DNA of 11,721 nt from positions 1 through 11,721 of the forward strand of contig QCQS01000028.1 in the NCBI GenBank assembly GCA_003212115.1, read 5' to 3'. The number at the start of each line of letters is the position of its first letter. The stretch's first letter is position 1. Below the pieces are notes generated by a model. The model saw only the letters and a program-made list of their open reading frames with translations, was not told the DNA's origin and searched no databases. Made by a program: the position numbers and the translations under genes. This document shows, in pieces, positions 6,985 through 11,721 of this stretch. The DNA is from Prochlorococcus sp. AG-455-E15. Lineage in GTDB: Bacteria; Cyanobacteriota; Cyanobacteriia; PCC-6307; Cyanobiaceae.

Positions 6985-7287
6985 TTAGTTTGCTTCATTT
7001 AAGATTTGAAATGACTTTCTTTTTAGATTAAATATTAAAACCTGGTTATCTTTATAACTAATTTCAAAGTTCTCTTTTTCTAGCATTTTTATTGGTACTA
7101 GAGCTAATCCTCCTGTTCCTGAAAATATGATTGGCATGGTGCTATTTTTAGTCCCATTCATTTTTTGTAAGTCAATAGCTTGTGAAATTATTTTTCTTGC
7201 CTTATCAAATCCGTAAACTTCTATTAATTCAGGCCATAAAAAGTTAACTGATTCATATTTCGAAAACTCAATTTGTACTGTTTTCAT
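6985..7287 (-). CDS. 100-aa hypothetical soluble protein
   Basis: I do not recognise this protein. It begins M-K-T-V-Q-I-E-F and has W-P-E-L-I-E-V-Y-G-F-D-K-A-R-K-I-I as a probable helix, a Gly-rich turn (S-G-T-G-G-L-A-L-V-P) near 56-65, and a strand-rich C-terminus (F-E-I-S-Y-K-D-N-Q-V-L-I-F-N-L). There is no membrane segment and no cysteine. It sits 65 nt upstream of the MBL-fold gene and 45 nt downstream of the 61-aa gene on the same strand, so the three could share a transcript. The ATG start is clear, and codon use matches the neighbours. Confidence 0.75.
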   Translation of the reverse strand: MKTVQIEFSKYESVNFLWPELIEVYGFDKARKIISQAIDLQKMNGTKNSTMPIIFSGTGGLALVPIKMLEKENFEISYKDNQVLIFNLKRKSFQILNEAN

Positions 7288-7332
7288 TAAAAAATAATGT
7301 ATAAATAGTGATTAATTAATAACAATATGAAC

Positions 7333-7518
7333 TTAATTATTATTTTTAAACCTATCCATGACTAGTTGCAACATATCCACTACATCACCATCAGTTAAAT
7401 TTAAATCCTTCTTTAAATCATTGCATGTTAAATTCATTTCAAGTGCCGCTTCAGCCATATGATTAACTTTTTGGTTATCACCGCCCAATGAAATAAAGGG
7501 ATTGAAATTTTCTATCAT
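7333..7518 (-). CDS. 61-aa acidic helical hypothetical protein
   Basis: I do not recognise this protein. It is small and acidic, with a mostly helical pattern: A-E-A-A-L-E-M-N-L, then N-D-L-K-K-D-L-N-L-T-D-G-D-V-V-D-M-L-Q-L-V-M-D-R-F. The second half resembles a short helix-turn-helix hairpin, but too little is present to call DNA binding. One Cys (C-N-D-L-K), no membrane segment. It is the first of three short-spaced - strand genes leading to the MBL-fold gene. The 107 nt upstream hold no obvious Shine-Dalgarno. Confidence 0.65.
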   Translation of the reverse strand: MIENFNPFISLGGDNQKVNHMAEAALEMNLTCNDLKKDLNLTDGDVVDMLQLVMDRFKNNN

Positions 7519-7625
7519 TTAATACTAGTTGTTACCACCTAGTTCTAGCTAAGAAATAATCAATTATCATTTATTGAGACAGAAGCTTATAAATATGTCA
7601 TTTAATATTTAGAAAGTTTTTATTT

Positions 7626-8006
7626 TTAAACTAAAGATACTGATATACCTTTTGATATCAAGGCTAATCTTCTTGCTCTGACTAGTAAAGGAAATATCAA
7701 ATTTGTTCGTTTATTTGATTTAAACACTCTAGAAAGTAAGAACAGTAAACTACTTGAGGGGTTATTTATCTTTTTGCAAATAGTATTAATTGCATCTGCC
7801 CCATGAAAGATATCTTCATCCTTCAGGAGAATAGCTCCTTTATCTAAGTCATAACCCATCTCTAAGAGGGATTTAATTAGAGTTATATTTTTACGACCAT
7901 CAAGAATCTTAATATTAGTTATTTTGCTTTTGATCTCAAGGAGCTCAGCAAAATGATTGCAGAATGGGCATTCTCCATCATAAATAAAGGTATAATTAGA
8001 AGTCAT
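7626..8006 (-). CDS. DCC family thiol-disulfide oxidoreductase-like protein (DUF393)
   Basis: The 126-residue protein begins with the diagnostic F-I-Y-D-G-E-C-P-F-C-N (7-17), giving a CxxC at Cys13/Cys16 in a thioredoxin-like fold. I-L-D-G-R follows at 34-38, and G-A-I-L-L-K-D-E-D-I-F-H-G-A-D-A-I in the middle is the conserved strand/helix of the family. Length matches DCC proteins (about 110-140). The C-terminal third is basic with V-R-A-R-R, close to the family's Y-x-x-x-A-x-x-R segment. It is probably cytosolic or membrane-associated, and the redox partner is unknown. It is the most upstream gene of the long - strand run and so may carry its own promoter in the 200 nt before it. Confidence 0.88.
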   Translation of the reverse strand: MTSNYTFIYDGECPFCNHFAELLEIKSKITNIKILDGRKNITLIKSLLEMGYDLDKGAILLKDEDIFHGADAINTICKKINNPSSSLLFLLSRVFKSNKRTNLIFPLLVRARRLALISKGISVSLV

Positions 8007-8206
8007 TAGAAAAAAACAGCTTTGATAGTCTTCAAGTGCGCCGAAATGGTAGTAATTCTTCGATAATAAAACAAATAATAAAAATTTTGTGGATTTCTAA
8101 TAATGTGATGGATAAAAGATTCTCATAATTACGAAGAAATGTCTCAATATAGGTATATTTTTCATAAAAATCTGTATGCTTACTCGAAGATATTATGTTT
8201 TAAATC
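8007..8206. other. intergenic region between divergent genes, no gene seen
   Basis: This 200-nt gap separates the DCC-family gene (- strand) from the 45-aa gene (+ strand) and should hold both promoters. I see AT-rich possible -10 boxes (e.g. TATATT near 8154) but no convincing -35 pair. A 7-base inverted repeat (TTCTTCG 8056-8062 with CGAAGAA 8132-8138) is probably chance. No tRNA or recognisable small RNA motif was found. Confidence 0.5.
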
Positions 8207-8344
8207 ATGAATTTATTAGCTTCTTTTGCTTTAGGTGGTTTCAATCCATGGGCAGCAGGATTTGGAATTGGTTCTTTAGTCCTTTTTGGTCTTGTTGGGC
8301 TTGTGGCAGGTCCAAACCTAAAGAATTTTGACCCTGATGCATAA
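8207..8344 (+). CDS. 45-aa single-pass membrane microprotein
   Basis: ATG at 8207 to TAA at 8342-8344. The N-terminus is short and hydrophobic (M-N-L-L-A-S-F-A-L-G-G-F-N-P-W), followed by a Gly-rich helix of about residues 16-34 (A-A-G-F-G-I-G-S-L-V-L-F-G-L-V-G-L-V-A) and the tail G-P-N-L-K-N-F-D-P-D-A. Size and layout resemble the small one-helix subunits of photosynthetic or NDH complexes, but I cannot match it to a named Psa, Psb, Pet or Ndh subunit. It is isolated on the + strand and has its own strong terminator 25 nt after the stop, which supports a real and probably well-expressed monocistronic gene. No Shine-Dalgarno precedes the ATG. Confidence 0.8.
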   Translation: MNLLASFALGGFNPWAAGFGIGSLVLFGLVGLVAGPNLKNFDPDA

Positions 8345-8368
8345 ATTATCAAATTTAATATAGAATTT

Positions 8369-8395
8369 AAAAGACTCATATGAGTCTTTTTTTTT
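8369..8395 (+). terminator. intrinsic terminator after the 45-aa gene
   Basis: A perfect palindrome, AAAAGACTCA paired with TGAGTCTTTT around a central AT (8369-8390), leads into a run of nine T (8387-8395). This is a textbook rho-independent terminator on the + strand and the clearest in the window. Most of the A/T end pairs would also let it work on the - strand, but the only - strand gene upstream in that direction ends at 8752. Confidence 0.88.
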
Positions 8396-8451
8396 ATGCG
8401 TTTTTTTAAAATTATTTTTAGAATTAAATAAATTTATATTCTGCCAAAGAA

Positions 8452-8721
8452 ATGTTGTTGAATCCTTTTTATCCAATTACTTTTTTGAAAATCTCTTCTC
8501 TTAAAGCCACTATTATTTTTTTATCAATACTTTTAATTAAATCAAATTTGCTTAGATTGAAAGGGGGACTAATAGGAGGACTTTTTGCATTGATACTTAT
8601 ATCGGGGATTTTAGCCTCTAGTACCATAGCTCTAGGATCTTTAGTTTATGCCTATCAAATAAAGAAGAAATCTAATCCTGATGATAATCAGATGCAAGAT
8701 TTAGAAACTGTTAACGTTTGA
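8452..8721 (+). CDS. 89-aa two-helix membrane protein
   Basis: A hypothetical protein. A first hydrophobic stretch covers about residues 17-30 (L-K-A-T-I-I-F-L-S-I-L-L-I). A long Gly-rich helix follows at about 38-67 (G-G-L-I-G-G-L-F-A-L-I-L-I-S-G-I-L-A ... G-S-L-V-Y-A-Y), then a basic stop K-K-K and an acidic tail. The ATG at 8452 is the first start; no other ATG occurs before the second helix, though TTG codons just before it could give a one-helix product of about 53 residues. It lies 56 nt after the terminator of the 45-aa gene, so it needs its own promoter. It converges with the 38-aa gene. Function unknown. Confidence 0.65.
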   Translation: MLLNPFYPITFLKISSLKATIIFLSILLIKSNLLRLKGGLIGGLFALILISGILASSTIALGSLVYAYQIKKKSNPDDNQMQDLETVNV

Positions 8722-8751
8722 AATAATCAAGATTTTGATTAAAATTGTTTT

Positions 8752-8868
8752 CTAAAAAGGGGTCCCTGGCACAAAATGCAAAACTAAAAATCCAAAACCA
8801 GCCGCAAAAACTATTGATACTGCAATAATAAGAAGACCTGAAGCCATCCCCCCTTCGTTAAATGCCAT
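8752..8868 (-). CDS. 38-aa single-helix membrane microprotein
   Basis: ATG at 8868 to TAG at 8752-8754. The N-terminus is M-A-F-N-E-G-G-M-A-S-G, then a helix of about residues 11-31 (L-L-I-I-A-V-S-I-V-F-A-A-G-F-G-F-L-V-L-H), then a Pro-rich end (F-V-P-G-T-P-F). GC content is a little higher than the surroundings, as in real genes here, and the helix is uninterrupted. Its form is that of a low-molecular-weight subunit of a thylakoid complex, but I cannot match a named one. Met8 is an alternative start. It lies 70 nt downstream of the 59-aa gene on the same strand. Confidence 0.75.
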   Translation of the reverse strand: MAFNEGGMASGLLIIAVSIVFAAGFGFLVLHFVPGTPF

Positions 8869-8938
8869 ATATTAAGTTATTTTTAAGTTAATCATATAAC
8901 ATATTTGTTATTAAGTAATAGTTCTAATTACTCAAAAA

Positions 8939-9118
8939 TCATCCAAATTTATTCTTAATGGTGAATAAAAGTAAAAACATGGAAGTTAACGAGATGATGA
9001 TACCAAATATTATTAATGGTTTAGATTTGAGGCTTTCTTCTTTCTTGAGATTACTTTTTGAAGAAGAAAAATTTCTATCTTTTTTTTTATAAATAAGATT
9101 GGAAAAAGGTTTAATCAC
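8939..9118 (-). CDS. 59-aa Lys/Ser-rich protein with C-terminal helix (GTG start)
   Basis: Open from GTG at 9118 to TGA at 8939-8941. The first 33 residues are basic and polar (I-K-P-F-S-N-L-I-Y-K-K-K-D-R-N-F, then a Ser/Lys/Glu stretch). One hydrophobic helix follows at about 34-53 (P-L-I-I-F-G-I-I-I-S-L-T-S-M-F-L-L-L-F), and the end is K-N-K-F-G. This fits a tail-anchored single-pass membrane protein. No ATG is available before the helix. It starts 23 nt after the stop of the DUF3303-like gene, so co-transcription is likely. The polar half is low in complexity, so the call rests mainly on the helix and the spacing. Confidence 0.55.
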   Translation of the reverse strand: MIKPFSNLIYKKKDRNFSSSKSNLKKEESLKSKPLIIFGIIISLTSMFLLLFTIKNKFG

Positions 9119-9141
9119 GATAAATTTTAGATTTAAGCTAA

Positions 9142-9459
9142 TTACCCTAAAGTTTTGAACAAATTTTTATGGTAATCAACAACATTTTGACAACTTATTA
9201 CAGGTGTAAATTCCATATGAATGCCAAATTTTGCTCTCCATGGAGCAAAATGCTCAAAAATTTCTTTATCACTCTGTGCCCTACATAAACAAACTACTCT
9301 GCCCTCTCCTGGAGCATGAACTCTAAATAACATCTCAAATTTATCTGTTTTATCAGATTTTGCAATTTCACCGTTTTCCCAAGCTTCTACAAATAGTTGA
9401 TAAGCTTTAACTTGATTCTCAATATCTGGGAATTGGCAGTCAGCAAGAAATAATTGCAT
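9142..9459 (-). CDS. DUF3303-like protein
   Basis: A 105-residue soluble protein. It begins M-Q-L-F-L-A-D-C-Q-F-P-D. A central helix is followed by F-R-V-H-A-P-G-E-G-R-V-V-C-L-C-R-A (46-62), S-D-K-E-I-F-E-H-F-A-P-W-R-A-K-F-G (63-79) and a strand ending E-F-T-P-V-I (83-88). This ferredoxin-like (dimeric alpha/beta barrel type) order, with the helix 'I-F-E-H-F-A-P-W' and a final 'P-V', fits DUF3303. Family assignment is by pattern memory. Four Cys are present but not in a metal motif. No function is established. It is the first gene of a possible DUF3303/59-aa/38-aa transcript. Confidence 0.75.
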   Translation of the reverse strand: MQLFLADCQFPDIENQVKAYQLFVEAWENGEIAKSDKTDKFEMLFRVHAPGEGRVVCLCRAQSDKEIFEHFAPWRAKFGIHMEFTPVISCQNVVDYHKNLFKTLG

Positions 9460-9551
9460 TGGAGTAATCTTAAAGTTTTACTCATTATCCCTCAAATAAT
9501 TATTTATTAATGGGACTGTTTGAATTTGAAGATCAGAAAAAGAATGTTTTT

Positions 9552-9701
9552 CTAAATAAAGTGAGAAGATAGAGTCTCAAGGAATTTACCAATATCTTTT
9601 TTATATAAACTATCTGTAATTTTTAAAGAAAATAATTCATAATCATTTATATCTTTTTTTTTGTCAAAATTTATATTTCCCTTTAATGAAATATTTTTCA
9701 T
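9552..9701 (-). CDS. possible 49-aa hypothetical protein
   Basis: An ATG at 9701 opens a frame of 49 codons ending in TAG at 9552-9554, with an in-frame GTG at 9716 as alternative. The product is charged and soluble: M-K-N-I-S-L-K-G-N-I-N-F-D-K-K-K-D, then E-L-F-S-L-K-I-T-D-S-L-Y-K-K-D-I-G-K-F-L-E-T-L-S-S-H-F as a plausible amphipathic helix. The rest of the 359-nt interval between 9459 and 9819 shows nothing else. There is no Shine-Dalgarno and no recognisable family, so it could be a chance ORF. Confidence 0.4.
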   Translation of the reverse strand: MKNISLKGNINFDKKKDINDYELFSLKITDSLYKKDIGKFLETLSSHFI

Positions 9702-9818
9702 GATTTTATTTATCACTATTTAAAATTTAAACAAACTTTAGTAAAAGGCAAATTTCTTTACATTACGTGTTTTATGAAAGAAATGTCTAAGTCTCATAGA
9801 TAATGCTTATTTTTTTAT

Positions 9819-10142
9819 TTAAGAGTTAATTAATTTTCCTAGGATATATAAAAAAGAATTAGTTAAAGAAAAAATTACAGTTAATAAAGATGCAATAACG
9901 GGTAATAAATTAAACCACAATTGCGAAGTTGTCATTTTTGAATCAATAGGTAGAAAATTGGTTCTTTTTTTAATTCTTATTTGTAACCAAAAGATAGATA
10001 ATGGATAAATAATTCTTGAGAAGTTAATTATCATTGAGGGCAGTGCACCTTGTTTTGAATAAAGTACAAATCCTGAAAAAAAGTATAACGCCCAAACTAG
10101 AATCCTTTGAATGAGAATTAATCCCTTGCTTTTACCAGACAT
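9819..10142 (-). CDS. 107-aa membrane protein with about three helices
   Basis: A hypothetical protein with a basic N-terminus (S-G-K-S-K-G) and hydrophobic segments at about 12-29 (Q-R-I-L-V-W-A-L-Y-F-F-S-G-F-V-L-Y), 36-54 and 76-104. A basic cytoplasmic-type loop (R-I-K-K-R) lies between the second and third segments. I do not recognise the family. It starts 6 nt after the stop of the GNAT gene on the same strand, so the two are almost certainly co-transcribed. ATG start; no in-frame alternative is needed. Confidence 0.75.
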   Translation of the reverse strand: MSGKSKGLILIQRILVWALYFFSGFVLYSKQGALPSMIINFSRIIYPLSIFWLQIRIKKRTNFLPIDSKMTTSQLWFNLLPVIASLLTVIFSLTNSFLYILGKLINS

Positions 10143-10148
10143 TATTAA

Positions 10149-10634
10149 TTAATTAATTTTTATAATTTTAGTCATTTTATATCTTTCGAAAAAAATGTTA
10201 TTTATAATAACTTTTTCTTTACGTATAATTTTCCATTCATTTTTGAGAAATAATTTATAACTTATTAAGCTGGCTTCAGTATAAATAGAATCTAAACCTT
10301 CTTTCTTAGCTTCATCTTCTAATTTATGAAGTAACTTAGAGCCGCAGCCTTTTCTTTGGAATTTACTTTTACAGTAAAATAACGCAATTCTATCGTTGGG
10401 ATATCTTGTAGCAAAAGCAATAATAATTCCTTGTTTACTTATAAGCCATCCTTTTCCTTTAATTATTGACTTATCAAAATTTGGGTTATTCCAAGCTTGG
10501 CTTGACCAGGCTCTTTTTTGTTCTTGACTATAAATATTTTCATCTAAAGATTGAATTGAATCAAAATAAACCTTCTTTAATTCCAGTTGATCTTTAATGG
10601 TAATTTGTCTTAAATTCATATACAAATCTTTCAT
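10149..10634 (-). CDS. GNAT family N-acetyltransferase
   Basis: The protein is 161 residues from the first Met, with a second Met at residue 6 (M-N-L-R-Q-I-T-I-K-D) that looks like the usual GNAT start (R-x-I-T-x-x-D). Motif A, the acetyl-CoA pyrophosphate loop, is F-Q-R-K-G-C-G-S-K-L-L at 92-102 (Q/R-x-x-G-x-G). It is preceded by the strand R-I-A-L-F-Y-C (82-88) and followed by the helix H-K-L-E-D-E-A-K-K-E-G. I-Y-T-E-A-S-L-I-S-Y-K-L-F-L-K-N-E-W matches motif B, where an L-F-x-x-x-G-F type ending is usual and N-E-W replaces it. Acceptor unknown. It is cytosolic. It heads a pair with the membrane protein 6 nt downstream and diverges from the S51 peptidase. Confidence 0.88.
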   Translation of the reverse strand: MKDLYMNLRQITIKDQLELKKVYFDSIQSLDENIYSQEQKRAWSSQAWNNPNFDKSIIKGKGWLISKQGIIIAFATRYPNDRIALFYCKSKFQRKGCGSKLLHKLEDEAKKEGLDSIYTEASLISYKLFLKNEWKIIRKEKVIINNIFFERYKMTKIIKIN

Positions 10635-10639
10635 TTAAT

Positions 10640-11320
10640 ATGCCTAATAAAAATATAGTCGCAATTGGTGGAGGAGGGTTTGGACGTTCTTTAGGCTCTC
10701 TTGAAATTGAAAAATATATAGTTTCTCTAAGTAATAAAAAAAGACCTAAAATTTGCTTTATCCCAACAGCATCTGGCGATAGTAATTTGTATAAACTAAA
10801 TTTTTATAGAGCGTTTTCTGAACTTAATTGTATAACAAGCCATATTGATTTCTTTTCTAGAACAGAAAACTTAGAAGAGAAAGTTTTAACTCAAGACATC
10901 ATTTATGTTGGCGGAGGAAATACAAAAAGTATGTTAGCTGTTTGGAAAGAATGGAATTTACATAGTATTTTGCAAAATGCTTATGAAAAAGGAATTGTAT
11001 TAAGTGGTGTAAGTGCTGGAGCTATTTGTTGGTTTGATAAAGGTATAACTGATTCTTATGCTAATGAATTAGCCATAATTGATTGCTTAGGAATAGTTGA
11101 AGGGATTGCATGCCCTCATTTCGATGAAGAGAAAGAGAGGGAACCTTACGTTTATGATGTTATTCAGAGAGAAATTATTGAATCTTGTATATGTATTGAG
11201 GGTAATTGCGCCTTGCATATTAAAAATGATTTTGACCTTTCCTCAATTGATTTTGGTAATGGTAAAAATTGTTTTAGAGTCACTAGGGAAAATGAGATTA
11301 TAAACAAAGAAATTCTTTGA
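10640..11320 (+). CDS. S51 family serine peptidase (PepE / cyanophycinase clan)
   Basis: A 226-residue enzyme, close to peptidase E (about 230). Features are an N-terminal I-V-A-I-G-G-G-G-F-G-R (6-16), the strand I-C-F-I-P-T-A-S-G-D (38-47), V-G-G-G-N-T (90-95), and the nucleophile elbow G-V-S-A-G-A-I-C-W-F (123-132) with Ser125. A likely catalytic His160 lies in C-P-H-F-D-E-E. PepE-type members remove N-terminal Asp from dipeptides; cyanophycinases of the same family act on cyanophycin. Its size and the lack of a cyanophycin synthetase in view favour a PepE-like role, but substrate cannot be read from the motif. Cytosolic. The ATG at 10640 lies 5 nt from the start of the divergent GNAT gene, so its promoter must lie inside that ORF or the message is nearly leaderless. 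Confidence 0.9.
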   Translation: MPNKNIVAIGGGGFGRSLGSLEIEKYIVSLSNKKRPKICFIPTASGDSNLYKLNFYRAFSELNCITSHIDFFSRTENLEEKVLTQDIIYVGGGNTKSMLAVWKEWNLHSILQNAYEKGIVLSGVSAGAICWFDKGITDSYANELAIIDCLGIVEGIACPHFDEEKEREPYVYDVIQREIIESCICIEGNCALHIKNDFDLSSIDFGNGKNCFRVTRENEIINKEIL

Positions 11321-11343
11321 AAAGAAAATATTTTTACTATTTT

Positions 11344-11721
11344 TTAGATCTCATCATTCTTTGAGATAGAAGTAAATTCAATCCCTTTGTATTTTACGAA
11401 AGATGCAGTCCATACTTCTTTCGAGAGATTTCCAAGGTATTTTAGAAACTGTTGTGTGTCTCCATCTCTTATCCATTCAGATTTAATGAATGGAAGCTCT
11501 TTCTGCATTCTTTTAGGATGCATATGAACCAGGAGCAAACCTTTTTCTTCAGAAGCCCTTTTTAAAGCACCTTCGTCACTTCTTTGAAACACTCTCATTA
11601 GAAGATTTAAAATTACCTCTTCTCCCAGTTTCTTGAAATTTTCTGATTCCTCTAAATTATTTTTAATTTCTTTACCTCCAAGAGGCATTGCTCTAACTAA
11701 ATTTTGCTCTATTAAAGCTAT
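11344..11721 (-). CDS. hypothetical protein, 5' end outside the window (partial)
   Basis: The ATG at 11688 gives 114 residues, but the frame stays open for 11 more codons to the edge (I-A-L-I-E-Q-N-L-V-R-A), so the true start probably lies beyond 11721. The protein is charged and soluble: a helical N-terminal half (N-F-K-K-L-G-E-E-V-I-L-N-L-L-M-R-V-F-Q-R-S-D-E), the strand G-L-L-L-V-H-M-H-P-K-R-M (50-61), then F-I-K-S-E-W and W-T-A-S-F-V-K-Y-K-G-I-E-F. I do not recognise the family. It is convergent with the S51 peptidase gene, with 23 nt between the stops and no clear terminator. Confidence 0.7.
   Translation of the reverse strand: MALIEQNLVRAMPLGGKEIKNNLEESENFKKLGEEVILNLLMRVFQRSDEGALKRASEEKGLLLVHMHPKRMQKELPFIKSEWIRDGDTQQFLKYLGNLSKEVWTASFVKYKGIEFTSISKNDEI

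Noticed and set aside
7519..7560. Imperfect inverted CTAGT motifs upstream of the 61-aa gene as an operator
   Set aside because: Short, imperfect and single; no known regulator motif recognised.
8056..8138. Inverted TTCTTCG/CGAAGAA pair in the intergenic region
   Set aside because: 7 bp arms with a loop of about 70 nt; no supporting structure or T-run.
9390..9494. ORF of about 32 codons starting ATG-AGT-AAA on the - strand after a GAGGG, overlapping the DUF3303-like start out of frame
   Set aside because: The Shine-Dalgarno-like GAGGG is well placed for it, but the product is short with no features and runs within the 5' end of a better-supported gene. A leader peptide cannot be excluded, but nothing else supports it.
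11097..11303. 68-codon + strand ORF within the S51 peptidase gene
   Set aside because: It is an alternative frame of a gene with clear catalytic motifs in the main frame.
1..11721. Phage defence, mobile element, CRISPR, tRNA or Yfr1-type small RNA
   Set aside because: No transposase, integrase, restriction, toxin-antitoxin or repeat-spacer pattern was seen, no tRNA cloverleaf was recognised, and the ACTCCTCACAC motif of Yfr1 was not found on either strand by eye.

Overview
The window is strongly AT-rich and densely packed, with short intergenic gaps and many very small proteins. Together with the types of gene present, this suggests the streamlined genome of a high-light Prochlorococcus or a close marine picocyanobacterium. 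That assignment is an inference from base composition and protein style: no rRNA or other marker gene is present. I see no mobile element, CRISPR array, tRNA or rRNA. It reads as ordinary core or flexible chromosome.

Layout. Positions 1-47 hold the last codons of a + strand gene with an acidic tail. A thiol peroxidase of the glutathione peroxidase family follows on the - strand (184-663). Next on the + strand are a small TTG-start membrane protein and purT (809-2238), 11 nt apart and probably one transcript, then a 66-aa hypothetical. A 53-aa membrane ORF lies on the - strand at 2548-2709, and a zinc-ribbon/TM protein on the + strand at 2874-3095. From 3110 to 8006 every gene is on the - strand: aminopeptidase N (pepN), a small exported protein whose signal peptide is only visible if translation starts at ATT, a metallo-beta-lactamase-fold protein with a degenerate metal motif, two small soluble hypotheticals and a DCC-family thiol-disulfide protein.

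The stretch 8207-9459 is rich in tiny membrane proteins: 45 aa and 89 aa on the +, 38 aa and 59 aa on the -, the last two downstream of a DUF3303-like gene. The 45-aa gene is followed by the one clear intrinsic terminator of the window. A probable 49-aa ORF lies at 9552-9701. A three-TM protein and a GNAT acetyltransferase are in tandem on the - strand (9819-10634). The GNAT gene diverges, with only 5 nt between start codons, from an S51 (PepE/cyanophycinase clan) peptidase at 10640-11320. The last gene (- strand, 11344 to the edge) stays open beyond the window.

Functional themes are peptide and amino-acid recycling (PepN and the S51 peptidase), purine synthesis with formate as one-carbon donor (PurT), and thiol/peroxide handling (the Gpx-like and DCC proteins). 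The rest are small lineage-type hypotheticals. I find no convincing new multi-gene system. The best second looks are the missing ATG on the exported protein at 5767-6132 and the cluster of single-helix microproteins at 8207-9118.
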